Origin: Nodosilinea sp. PGN35
GTDB taxonomy: Bacteria > Cyanobacteriota > Cyanobacteriia > Phormidesmidales > Phormidesmidaceae
Assembly: GCF_029109325.1 (NCBI RefSeq)
Contig: NZ_JAQKQJ010000010.1
Span: forward strand, 806,001 to 870,000
Reading direction: 5' to 3'
DNA length: 64,000 nt
Position 1 is the first letter of the stretch; every line of letters starts with the position of its first letter. Below, piece after piece: positions 52,977 to 61,455 of this stretch. Made by a program: the position numbers and the translations under genes. The notes under the pieces were generated by a model. The model was given only the letters and a program-made list of their open reading frames with translations, was not told the origin of the DNA and ran no database searches.

Positions 52977-54200
52977 ATGAAAAAGCCGGTTCTGACAATT
53001 TTTTACCAGTTCGATCCGTGGCAGTCTTCCATTGGGGGAATCCAGACGGTGGCGCGTAACTTCATCAAGTACGCCCCTGAGGACCTGGCGCTGCGGTTGG
53101 TAGGCATTGAAAGCAGCATCGACGGCCCGGTGGGGCGCTGGCAGCGGCGGGAGCTGGCCGGGCGAACGGTGGATTTTCTGCCCCTGTTTCGCCGGGTAGA
53201 CGACGATCGCCGCCACTGGATTCCCACCTCGGTGCGCTACGCCCTGGGGCTGTGGCGCTCGTCCCTGGCCTCCGACTTTATGCATTTCCACCGGCTGGAG
53301 GCGGCGCTGCTGACCCGGCACTGGCCGGGTCACAAGACCCTGTTTGTGCACAACGACATCCACCAGCAGATGCGCTCGTCGGCGGTGCAGGGAATTTTGT
53401 GGCGCAGGTTTCCGGGGCTGTACTTTGCCCTGGAGGGTTGGCTGCTGCCCCAGTTTGCCCAGGTGCTCTCCTGCAACTCCGAGTCCACCGCCCTCTACCA
53501 GCGGCGCTACCCGCAGCTGGCCGACCGCATCGCCTTTGTGCGCAACAGCTTCGACGACGAAGTGTTTTTCCCTGTCCCGGCGGCGGAGCGCGATCGCCTG
53601 CGCCGCCAGCAGGCCCGCCGCCTGGGTCTGCCCGACGACACCCAGTTTTTGCTGTTTGCCGGACGGCTGCACCCCCAAAAAGACCCGCTGCTGCTGCTGC
53701 GATCGCTGGCGTTGACCGCCGACCCACGGGCGCACCTGCTGGTGGCCGGGGATGGGGAACTGGCCGCCGCCCTGACCGCCGAGCGCGATCGCCTGGGGCT
53801 GAGCCAGCGGGTCACCCTGCTGGGGTCGCTAGAGCAGGACGCCCTGGCCCACCTGCACCGGCTGGCCAGCGCCTTTGTGCTCACCAGCGCCTACGAAGGA
53901 CTGCCCCTGGTGGTGCTGGAGGCCCTGGCCTGCGGTACCCCGGTGGTCACCACCGACGCCGGGGAGACGCCCCGCCTGCTGCGGCCCGATGCCGGGCTGG
54001 TGTGCGGCGATCGCGACCCCGCCACCATCGCCGCCGCCTGGGACACCGTGCTGCGCCATCCCGAGCGGTTTCCCAGCCATGCCTGCGTGGCCAATGCCCG
54101 CCCCTACAGCGCCCGTACGGTGATCGGAGCGATCTACGACGCCATGCTTTGTCCCTGGCGCAGGCCAGACCAGCTGCCCGCCGAACGGGCGTACACCTAG
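52977..54200 (+). CDS. Family 4 glycosyltransferase
   Basis: This 407-residue GT-B fold enzyme has the donor-site motifs FAGRLHPQKDPLLLL (about 258-272) and SAYEGLPLVVLEALACGTPVV (in part, about 332-345) with the family EX7E Glu pair, and an N-terminal acceptor domain beginning FYQFDPWQSSIGGIQTV. It adds a sugar to a lipid-linked intermediate. I start at MKKPVLT; the 32 codons before it are not conserved in character. The start of the next gene follows after 8 bases. Confidence 0.88.
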   Translation: MKKPVLTIFYQFDPWQSSIGGIQTVARNFIKYAPEDLALRLVGIESSIDGPVGRWQRRELAGRTVDFLPLFRRVDDDRRHWIPTSVRYALGLWRSSLASDFMHFHRLEAALLTRHWPGHKTLFVHNDIHQQMRSSAVQGILWRRFPGLYFALEGWLLPQFAQVLSCNSESTALYQRRYPQLADRIAFVRNSFDDEVFFPVPAAERDRLRRQQARRLGLPDDTQFLLFAGRLHPQKDPLLLLRSLALTADPRAHLLVAGDGELAAALTAERDRLGLSQRVTLLGSLEQDALAHLHRLASAFVLTSAYEGLPLVVLEALACGTPVVTTDAGETPRLLRPDAGLVCGDRDPATIAAAWDTVLRHPERFPSHACVANARPYSARTVIGAIYDAMLCPWRRPDQLPAERAYT

Positions 54201-54208
54201 GAATTGCC

Positions 54209-55366
54209 ATGAAAATTGCCGTCATTGGGTCCAAAGGACTGCCGCCTCGCCAGGGAGGCATCGAGCACCACTGTGCCGAGATCTACCCCCGCCTGGCCGC
54301 CCAGGGCCACCAGGTGGTGGTCTACGGGCGCGCCTCCTACCACCCCAGCGCCGAGCGACGCCCCTACCTGTACCGGGGGGTGCGGGTGGTCAACCTGCCC
54401 TCGGTGCCCGTGCGCGGGGCCGACGCCCTGGTGAACTCGGCTTTGGCCGCCCTGCTGGCCAGCCGTCAAAACTTTGACATCATCCACTTTCACGCCCTGG
54501 GGCCGTCTCTGTTCACCTGGATTCCCCGGCTGCTGGCCCCCAGAACCCAGGTGGTAGTCACCTGCCACGGCCTGGACTGGCAGCGGGCTAAATGGGGCAA
54601 CTTCTCCAGCTGGCTGATTCGCCAGGGGGAGCGGGCCGCCGTGCGCTTTGCCCACGTGATTGGGGTAGTCTCCCGCGATCTCCAGCGCTACTTGAAGGTG
54701 ACCTACGGACGCGACTCGGTGTATATCAGCAACGCCCCCGCCAGCTATGCGCTGGAGGAAAACGAGGGCGACAACTGTGCCACCTACGGCCTGACCTCCG
54801 GGCGCTACCTGGTGTTTCTGGGTCGGCTGGTGCCCGAGAAGTGCCCCGACCTGCTGATTCGCGCCTTTCAGCAGCTGCGCCCCCCGGGCTGGAAGCTAGC
54901 TCTAATCGGCGGCACCAGCGACACCAGCGACTACCTCAATCAGCTCAAGGGGATGGTGGGTAACGACCCCACCATCCGCTTTACCGGCGAGCTGTGGGGG
55001 GCGGGGCTGGCGGAGGTGATGCGCGGCGCGGGCCTGTTTGTGCTGCCTTCAGAGGTGGAGGGTCTGCCCCTGGCCCTGCTGGAGGCTATGCAGGAGGGGG
55101 TACCCGCCCTGGCCAGCGACATTCCGGTGCACCGGGAGCTGCTGGGCGACGACCGAGGACTGCTGTTTCAGATGGGGAACCTAGACCACTGCGTCGCCGC
55201 CCTCAACTGGGCGGTACAGAACCCCGACGCTCTGCGCGCCAGGGCTGCCAAGGCCCAGGACTACGTGCGACGGCACCACAACTGGGAACAGATCGTTGCC
55301 GACTGGCAGCAGGTCTACGCCGGACTGGCGACCCGGCCCGTCCTGACCCCCGCCGCCAAGTCCTAG
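54209..55366 (+). CDS. Family 4 glycosyltransferase
   Basis: This 385-residue GT-B enzyme has the N-terminal motif AVIGSKGLPPRQGGIEHH, the donor-site motif FLGRLVPEKCPDLLIRAF and the EX7E region EVEGLPLALLEAMQEG. The N-terminal form IGSKGLP..GG.E is typical of cyanobacterial and gliding-related glycosyltransferases. A much longer reading frame continues upstream through the preceding gene but is only an overlapping frame; the true start is the ATG after CTAGGAATTGCC. It is the third gene of the rightward arm. Confidence 0.9.
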   Translation: MKIAVIGSKGLPPRQGGIEHHCAEIYPRLAAQGHQVVVYGRASYHPSAERRPYLYRGVRVVNLPSVPVRGADALVNSALAALLASRQNFDIIHFHALGPSLFTWIPRLLAPRTQVVVTCHGLDWQRAKWGNFSSWLIRQGERAAVRFAHVIGVVSRDLQRYLKVTYGRDSVYISNAPASYALEENEGDNCATYGLTSGRYLVFLGRLVPEKCPDLLIRAFQQLRPPGWKLALIGGTSDTSDYLNQLKGMVGNDPTIRFTGELWGAGLAEVMRGAGLFVLPSEVEGLPLALLEAMQEGVPALASDIPVHRELLGDDRGLLFQMGNLDHCVAALNWAVQNPDALRARAAKAQDYVRRHHNWEQIVADWQQVYAGLATRPVLTPAAKS

Positions 55367-55438
55367 GGGGACAGGAAGCCTGTCTGCTAGCCTAGCTACC
55401 CCCGTCCGTTGACCGTTTTACCCCAGGGAGCCCACGCC

Positions 55439-55771
55439 ATGTCCACCCTTGACCTCTGCCAGCCCCAGATCCGCATTCATCTATGCGGGGCCGTGGCCAA
55501 GCACACCGCCGACCAGGTGGGTCGCCAGCTCCAGGGGGCCCTGGCCGAGGGTGAGCCCGTGCCCCTGTGGATTGACATGAGCCGGGTGGAGTTCATCGAC
55601 AGCACCGGCCTGGCGGTGGTGCTGACCACCTGCGCCCTGGCCAAACAGCGCGGGCAGGCGGTGGTGCTCTACGAGGTGTCGGCTCCGGTGCGGCTGGTGC
55701 TGGAGCTGACGGGGCTAGATCGGCACCTCACCCTGATGACCGCTGCAGCCGCCGAGGCCAAGGCCAACTGA
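55439..55771 (+). CDS. STAS-domain protein (anti-sigma-factor antagonist-like)
   Basis: This 110-residue STAS protein has the phosphorylation-loop motif FIDSTGLAVVLT with a candidate phospho-Ser, preceded by PLWIDMSRVE. STAS proteins switch partner proteins such as anti-sigma kinases. No kinase or phosphatase partner is adjacent, and its place among exopolysaccharide genes suggests it tunes that pathway, as inference. I use the ATG with CAGGGAG upstream and discard a Met 10 codons earlier. Confidence 0.88.
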   Translation: MSTLDLCQPQIRIHLCGAVAKHTADQVGRQLQGALAEGEPVPLWIDMSRVEFIDSTGLAVVLTTCALAKQRGQAVVLYEVSAPVRLVLELTGLDRHLTLMTAAAAEAKAN

Positions 55772-55860
55772 GGCGTTGGCCCAGGCCGATGCTCGCGGCG
55801 ATCGCCCCAACCCGTTCTGAAACTCCCTGAAACCCTAAGGCTTAGCGCCAAGGAACGCCC

Positions 55861-57012
55861 ATGTCCCCACTGTTTAAGGTCTGTATCGTGCTCGGCACTC
55901 GCCCGGAGGCCATCAAGCTGGCTCCGGTGATCCAGCGATTTCGCGAGGCTGCCGACTTCGACACCCAGGTGCTGCTGACCGGCCAGCACCGAGAGATGGT
56001 GGATCAGGTGATGGCGCTATTTGACCTGGAGGCCGACGGCGATCTGGCGATTATGCAGCCCCGCCAGAGCCTGACAGACATTACCTGCCGCAGTTTAGAG
56101 GGGCTGGAGGCGCTGTTTCGCCAGCGTCCCCCCGACCTGGTGCTGGTGCAGGGGGACACCACCACCGCCTTTGCCGCCGCCCTGGCGGCGTTCTACCAGC
56201 AGATTCCGGTGGGCCACGTGGAGGCGGGGCTGCGCACCGACGACCTCTACAACCCCTTCCCTGAGGAGGCCAATCGACGGCTGGTGTCCCAAATTGCCCA
56301 ACTGCACTTTGCCCCTACGGCCCTATCCATGGAGCACCTGGAGCGCTCGGGGGTGACGGGCACCCGCCACCAGACCGGCAACACCGTAATCGACGCGCTG
56401 TTTGCCGTGGCCGCCCGGCAGCCCGACTGCCCGGTGCCGGGGCTGGACTGGGATCGCCACCGGGTAATTCTATCCACGGTGCATCGGCGGGAGAACTGGG
56501 GCGCTCCCCTGGAGGCGATCGCGGCGGGGCTGCACCGGGTGCTGGAGGCCCACTCCGACGTGGCCCTGCTGCTGCCCCTGCACCGCAACCCCACGGTGCG
56601 GGAGCCCCTGCGGGCCGCCCTGGGCCACCATCCCCGCGCCTTTTTGACCGAGCCCCTGGACTACACCGCCCTGGTGGGGGCGATGCAGCGCTGCCACCTG
56701 GTGATGACCGACTCCGGCGGCCTCCAGGAGGAGGCCCCCAGCCTGGGCAAGCCGGTGCTGGTGCTGCGGGACAACACCGAGCGCCCCGAGGCTGCCCTGG
56801 CGGGCACCGCTAAGTTGATCGGCACCGACCCCGATCGCATCGTGGCCGAGGCCAGCCACCTGCTGAGCGACGGGGCCGCCTACCGGGCCATGGCGGAGGC
56901 GATCAACCCCTTTGGCGACGGTCGGGCCGCCGAGCGCATTGTGGCGATCGCCCGCGCCTACCTGGGGCGGCAGCCGCTGCCCGAGACCCCCCAGCCCGTC
57001 GGGGCACCCTAG
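55861..57012 (+). CDS. wecB: UDP-N-acetylglucosamine 2-epimerase (non-hydrolysing)
   Basis: This 383-residue enzyme interconverts UDP-GlcNAc and UDP-ManNAc. It has the family motifs GTRPEAIKLAPV (9-20), VQGDTTTAFAAALA, HVEAGLRT, LSTVHRREN and SGGLQEEAPSLGKP followed by RDNTERPE. WbpI, which epimerises a UDP-diacetamido-uronic acid, has the same fold, so with the Gfo/Idh, aminotransferase and acetyltransferase genes in the other arm the true substrate could be that sugar. AAGGAA precedes the ATG. Confidence 0.93.
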   Translation: MSPLFKVCIVLGTRPEAIKLAPVIQRFREAADFDTQVLLTGQHREMVDQVMALFDLEADGDLAIMQPRQSLTDITCRSLEGLEALFRQRPPDLVLVQGDTTTAFAAALAAFYQQIPVGHVEAGLRTDDLYNPFPEEANRRLVSQIAQLHFAPTALSMEHLERSGVTGTRHQTGNTVIDALFAVAARQPDCPVPGLDWDRHRVILSTVHRRENWGAPLEAIAAGLHRVLEAHSDVALLLPLHRNPTVREPLRAALGHHPRAFLTEPLDYTALVGAMQRCHLVMTDSGGLQEEAPSLGKPVLVLRDNTERPEAALAGTAKLIGTDPDRIVAEASHLLSDGAAYRAMAEAINPFGDGRAAERIVAIARAYLGRQPLPETPQPVGAP

Positions 57013-57017
57013 CCCCG

Positions 57018-59162
57018 GTGCGCGCCCTGGGGCGACAGCTGGGGCTGCTGATCGCAGGGCTGGCGATCGCCCTGGCCTGCGCCGCTCCCCCCCGGTTCCC
57101 GCTGCCCCCCCTGCCCACCGACAATCCGACCCCTGACTACTCAACGCCTGACAATCCAGCTCTGGCCATGCCAACGCCCACTACCCGCAATCCCCTGCTG
57201 CAACCCTTTGCCAGCGACTCGATCTGGAACCAGCCGATCGGGTCTGAGGCGCGCTACGTACCTGTGGACATCGCCCCGGCCAATTTCTTGCAGGCGGATG
57301 AAGACCACTTCTACGTGCTCTCCGACGGCGATCCGCTGCGGCCCCTGTTTTCCATTGGCAACTGGGAGGGGGGCCGCGCCACCGGCACGATCTTTCAGAA
57401 CATTGCCCTGCCGTTGCCCGACGACTTTGTCATCCCCGACTCGCGGGCTGGAGACACCCCCAACAACGCCGCCGCCTTTCTGCTGCCCGACGGGCGCACC
57501 CTGGTGCAGGTCAACGCTCTCACCCGCCTGGCGGCAGGGACGGGCCAGGAGGAGATGGTCTACGGCTGGCGATCGCCCAACGAGGACATCCTGGGGCCGG
57601 GCATCGGCGGCGGCCACGCCGGGTCGGGCCTGTCCAGCATCGGCGGCACCCTGCGCCGGGGCGAACTCGTCGGCTCTGAACCGATTCGCCACGCCCTCAA
57701 GATCAACCTGTGGGCCAGGCAATACCTGAGCTACGAACTCGGTGCCGGGGGCGGCCCTGGGTACCGCTGGCCCGCCGATCGCGCCGACAGCTACGCCTCC
57801 CCCGAGACCTACGGCGGCACCACCCCAGAACTTCAGCTCGGCAGCCTGCTGGCGATTCCGCCCGACCTCTCCCCGGAGCAGCTGGGCCTGACCACCGAGC
57901 CCGCCCGCAAGCTGTTCGAGGCCCTGCGGGACTACGGGGCCTACGTGGTGGACGACACCGCCTTTGACGCCCACGCCTTTGCCCTGGAGATCGGGGCCAA
58001 GGAGGAGTTTGAGGCTCACTATGGCTTTGGCTTTGAGGGCACCAGCGGCCCCTTCTTCAACGATGTTATGACTCTGTTTGGGGCGCTGGCGGTGGTGGAC
58101 AACAACGCCCCCGAGGCCATCGGCGGCGGCGGCACCCCCCGCGTCCCCCTGGCTCCGCCCATCGCCGAGGCCGACCTGCCCGCCGTCGGCCCCAGCCAGG
58201 TGCGCACCGCCAGCCCCGAGGAGCCCATTCTCTACGGCGGTCCCGCCGGGGACTTTCTCTACGGCGACGCGGGCGATAACCAGCTGTTTGGCGGCGGCGG
58301 CAACAACTACCTGGACGGCGGCGGCGGCAACAACCAGCTGTTTGGTGGCCCCGGCGACGACCTGCTGGTGGCCCGCCCAGGGCAGCATCACTACGACGGC
58401 GGGGGGGGCACCGACACCCTGCTGGTCGCCCTGCCCCCCCCGGCGGCCAACGGAGCGGTGGGCCTGAGCGACACCGCCCTGGGGCCACCGCCACCGGGTC
58501 AGCGTCCGGGGCTGGCGGCGGCCCTGGGCATTGGGCCCGCCACCGTCGGGGCTACCCCCTTTGCCCCCAGCACCCTGGCCAGCCTTGAAAAGGCCGTGGT
58601 GGTGGGCGGCGCGGGCAGCAACTGGCTGGACGCCTCGGGCTTTGGCGGTCGGGCGCAGCTGGACGGGGGCACGGGCAATGACTGGCTGATCGGCGGCAGC
58701 GGCCCCAACGACCTGCGGGGCGGCACCGGCAGCGACGGCCTGATCGGCGGCCCCGGCGACGATCTGCTCCAGGGCAGCAACCCCCTCCAGCGCAGCGGCA
58801 TCGACTGGCTGGTGGGGGGCGGCGGGCGCGATCGCTTTATTTTGGGCCAGGCGGGCCTGCCCCACTACCGCGACGGCGAGGGCCCCAATTTTGCCATTCT
58901 GGCCGATTTTGACCCCGCCGAAGACGTGATTCAGCTGGGGGGCAATCCCTGGGCTTACCGCCTGGTGCCGGGGGTACCCGACCTGCTGGCCGATGCCTGG
59001 GGGGAGGAAACGGCCCTGAGCCTATATTGGGTGGGCCGAGGGACGCGATCGCCCGACCTGATAGCGGTGCTGCTCAACGCCGAGGCCACCCTCGATCTGA
59101 CCCCCCAGAGCCCGGCCTTTATTTACGACAACGGCATCTACGACAACAATCCATCAGGGTAG
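57018..59162 (+). CDS. Secreted protein: uncharacterised N-terminal domain plus RTX calcium-binding repeats
   Basis: This 714-residue protein starts at GTG and has an N-terminal hydrophobic signal (LLIAGLAIALACAA) with a non-standard lipobox-like Cys. Residues about 55-370 form an unnamed domain beginning NPLLQPFASDSIWNQPIG, similar in style to secreted carbohydrate-active or calcium-binding proteins. Residues about 410-460 and 535-600 contain GGxGxDxLxG-type nonapeptides (GGPGDDLLV, GGTGNDWLIGG, GGTGSDGLIGG), which fold as calcium-binding beta-rolls. Secreted RTX proteins usually use type I export with a C-terminal signal; here an N-terminal signal is present as well. Being inside the exopolysaccharide operon suggests work at the polymer or cell surface. 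Confidence 0.75.
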   Translation: MRALGRQLGLLIAGLAIALACAAPPRFPLPPLPTDNPTPDYSTPDNPALAMPTPTTRNPLLQPFASDSIWNQPIGSEARYVPVDIAPANFLQADEDHFYVLSDGDPLRPLFSIGNWEGGRATGTIFQNIALPLPDDFVIPDSRAGDTPNNAAAFLLPDGRTLVQVNALTRLAAGTGQEEMVYGWRSPNEDILGPGIGGGHAGSGLSSIGGTLRRGELVGSEPIRHALKINLWARQYLSYELGAGGGPGYRWPADRADSYASPETYGGTTPELQLGSLLAIPPDLSPEQLGLTTEPARKLFEALRDYGAYVVDDTAFDAHAFALEIGAKEEFEAHYGFGFEGTSGPFFNDVMTLFGALAVVDNNAPEAIGGGGTPRVPLAPPIAEADLPAVGPSQVRTASPEEPILYGGPAGDFLYGDAGDNQLFGGGGNNYLDGGGGNNQLFGGPGDDLLVARPGQHHYDGGGGTDTLLVALPPPAANGAVGLSDTALGPPPPGQRPGLAAALGIGPATVGATPFAPSTLASLEKAVVVGGAGSNWLDASGFGGRAQLDGGTGNDWLIGGSGPNDLRGGTGSDGLIGGPGDDLLQGSNPLQRSGIDWLVGGGGRDRFILGQAGLPHYRDGEGPNFAILADFDPAEDVIQLGGNPWAYRLVPGVPDLLADAWGEETALSLYWVGRGTRSPDLIAVLLNAEATLDLTPQSPAFIYDNGIYDNNPSG

Positions 59163-59234
59163 GGGCTGGCCGCTGGGCCCGCCGCCGGTTTTTCTCTGCT
59201 CGTTCGCGCTTCGCTGTTCACCTTCACCTGACCC

Positions 59235-61442
59235 ATGGGACAACCACCGCTCTTGACCATGCTTTTGGCCTCCCTACGCCGCTACTGGCCCGTGGGGGTG
59301 ATCGCGTTAGCCTCCACCCTGGGAGCTTCGCTGCTGTACCTGCTGCTGGTACCCCCCAAGTACCTCTCCAGCGTGCGGATCATGGTGGACGAAAAGAACA
59401 CCAGCATCTCGGCCCTGGGGCAGGCCCTGGCGGAGCTGAGCACCAACACCCCCATCGGTGTCAACCCCCTGGCCACCCAGGCGGAGCTGATCGCTTCGGA
59501 GGAGGTGCTCAACCAGGCCCTGACGGCGATCACCTACTCGCAAAACCTGTCGGCGTCAGAACTGCCCGCCCTAAAGCAGCTGCGCCGGGGGCTGAGCGTC
59601 AAAATCTTACCCGCTACCAATATTTTGGAGCTCACCTACACCCACACCGACCCGCAATTTGCGGTGCAGATGCTGGATGCGATCGCCCGCAGCACCGTGG
59701 ACAAAAACACCGCCGCCATCCGCCTGGAGGCGACCACGGTGCGCCAGTTTCTGGAGGGCAAAATTCCCCAGGAGGAAGCCCGTCTGGCCCAGGCAGAGGA
59801 GGCGGAGCGGCAGTTTCGGCAGCAGAACGGCATCATTTCTTTAGAGACCCAGACCCAGACCATGCTGGATCGGCTGAGCGTGCTGGAGGCAGAGTCGGTA
59901 TCGCTGCAGGCGGATCTGCGAGACACCCAGGAGCAGCAGCGCCTGCTGGACGACGTCACCGGGGCCAGCGGGCTGGAGCAGGCCTACGTCACCCTCCAGG
60001 CGGGGCAGAGCAGCACCCTCCAGGATTTGACCCAGCGGCTAGACGAGCTGGAGGCCCAGATCGCCGAGGCGCGATCGCGCCTCGGCGATCAGCACCCCGA
60101 CCTGCTGGCCCTCTACGACCAGCGGGACGAGATGGCGGCGCGCTACACCGACACCCTGGCCCAGCTGGGGGGCAGCCCCGAGCGCACCGACGAAGCCAAG
60201 AGCACCGTCGGCCAAGACCTGCTGTCCCAGTACATCGCCGGGCAGATTCGGCAGGCGGCTCTGACGGAGCGGCTGGGGGTGGTGCAGCAGGAGCGGCAGC
60301 GTCTCAGCCAGATGGTGCTGGTGCTGCCGGAAAGACAACAGGCCCTGGCGGGGCTGGTGCGGCGGCGCTCTGAGGCGGAGCAGACCCTGCGCCTGCTCCA
60401 GGACAAGCTGGAGGAGGCCCGCCTGGCCGAGGCCCAGCTGGTGAGCAACATCCGCACCCTGGGGGTGCCCTCGCGGCCCGACCGCCCCGCCAGCCCCAAC
60501 GCCAAGGTGGTGCTGGTGCTGGGCACGGTGATGGGGCTGGTGCTGGCCGGGGGGGCGATCGCCCTGCTGGATCTGCTGGACGACCGCATCCACCCCACCA
60601 CCAACCTGGAGGATCTGCTCCAGCTGCCCGTGCTGGGCGACCTACCCGCCCTGCCGCCCCAGCTGCTGACCGCCGGACGCCTGCGGGATTTTCTGGCCGA
60701 CGACGAGCGGGTCGAGCCCTACCGTCGCCTGGCCAACGTACTGGGGCATGCCTGCCGTCAGGGTCGTCTGGACGGAGCCCGCAGCGGCTATGCCGTAGTG
60801 TTTAGCAGCGTCGGCAGCGGCGACGGCAAGGCGGCGGTGGCCATCTACCTGGCGGTGACGGCGGCGCTGCTGTCGCGGCGATCGCTGCTGCTGGACGCCG
60901 ATCTGCGGCGATCGGCCCCCACCCAGTTCTTTGGGGCAGCCCACCTGCCCGGCTTTGCCGAGGTGATTGGGGCCGAGGCGGTGGGGGCCGGGCTGGGCAG
61001 CCTGGGCGACCCCGCCGAGGCGGTGGTGCAGCCCACCGGGGTGACCCACTGCGACCTGCTGCCCAGCGGCCAGGTGCAGGGCAATCCCGCCGCCCTGGTG
61101 GAGTCGCCCGCTGTGGAGGGGCTGCTGGAGAGTCTGCGCCCCAGCTACGACTGGATTTTGATCGACGCCCCGACGGTGGTGGACAGCGCCGATGCCACCG
61201 CCCTGGCCCAGTACGCCGACAGCCTGGTGCTGGCGGTGCGCCCCGGCCACACCCGCCGCAGCGAGCTGCTGCAAGCGGTGGCCGACCTGCGCCGCAGCGG
61301 CACCCCCATCCTGGGCGTAGTGCTCAACCGCACCCCCCTGCCCGAGGAAATCTTCTCCGATCTGCTGCACCAGGCCCAGGATCCGTCCCTAGGGCTGGGG
61401 CCCCGGACGGTGGGCTATGCCCACGTCAGTTCCGCTCGATGA
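59235..61442 (+). CDS. Wzc/GumC-like polysaccharide co-polymerase with degenerate kinase domain
   Basis: This 735-residue protein has a Wzz domain with two membrane helices (about 18-38 and 418-438), a long periplasmic coiled coil (about 170-400) and a C-terminal BY-kinase-type P-loop domain. The Walker A reads VGSGDGKAA, where active kinases have Ser/Thr after GK; Walker A' (LLLDADLR) and Walker B (WILIDAPTV) remain. The C-terminal Tyr cluster is reduced to one Tyr in GYAHVSSAR. It probably regulates chain length without normal autophosphorylation. A 32-base palindrome lies in its coiled-coil coding region. Confidence 0.88.
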   Translation: MGQPPLLTMLLASLRRYWPVGVIALASTLGASLLYLLLVPPKYLSSVRIMVDEKNTSISALGQALAELSTNTPIGVNPLATQAELIASEEVLNQALTAITYSQNLSASELPALKQLRRGLSVKILPATNILELTYTHTDPQFAVQMLDAIARSTVDKNTAAIRLEATTVRQFLEGKIPQEEARLAQAEEAERQFRQQNGIISLETQTQTMLDRLSVLEAESVSLQADLRDTQEQQRLLDDVTGASGLEQAYVTLQAGQSSTLQDLTQRLDELEAQIAEARSRLGDQHPDLLALYDQRDEMAARYTDTLAQLGGSPERTDEAKSTVGQDLLSQYIAGQIRQAALTERLGVVQQERQRLSQMVLVLPERQQALAGLVRRRSEAEQTLRLLQDKLEEARLAEAQLVSNIRTLGVPSRPDRPASPNAKVVLVLGTVMGLVLAGGAIALLDLLDDRIHPTTNLEDLLQLPVLGDLPALPPQLLTAGRLRDFLADDERVEPYRRLANVLGHACRQGRLDGARSGYAVVFSSVGSGDGKAAVAIYLAVTAALLSRRSLLLDADLRRSAPTQFFGAAHLPGFAEVIGAEAVGAGLGSLGDPAEAVVQPTGVTHCDLLPSGQVQGNPAALVESPAVEGLLESLRPSYDWILIDAPTVVDSADATALAQYADSLVLAVRPGHTRRSELLQAVADLRRSGTPILGVVLNRTPLPEEIFSDLLHQAQDPSLGLGPRTVGYAHVSSAR
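60059..60090. repeat. 32-base perfect palindrome centred on HIP1
   Basis: Two 16-base halves (half-site GATCGCCGAGGCGCGA) are exact complements, with GCGATCGC at the centre. It lies in frame in the Wzc-like gene and encodes IAEARSRLGDQ. It may be a HIP1 site extended by selection or by a palindromic insertion. Confidence 0.85.
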
Positions 61443-61455
61443 CCCGAGGATGACT

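Noticed and set aside
53252..54208. A 5' extension of the second GT4 gene making a 704-codon frame
   Set aside because: It runs in another frame through the first GT4 gene and has the Arg/Gly/Ala/Pro-rich composition of an out-of-frame GC-rich read; the true start at 54209 has the family N-terminus.
57141..58865. A 574-codon frame opposite the RTX gene
   Set aside because: Antisense shadow of Gly-rich repeats; no domain is seen and the plus frame has RTX motifs and a signal peptide.
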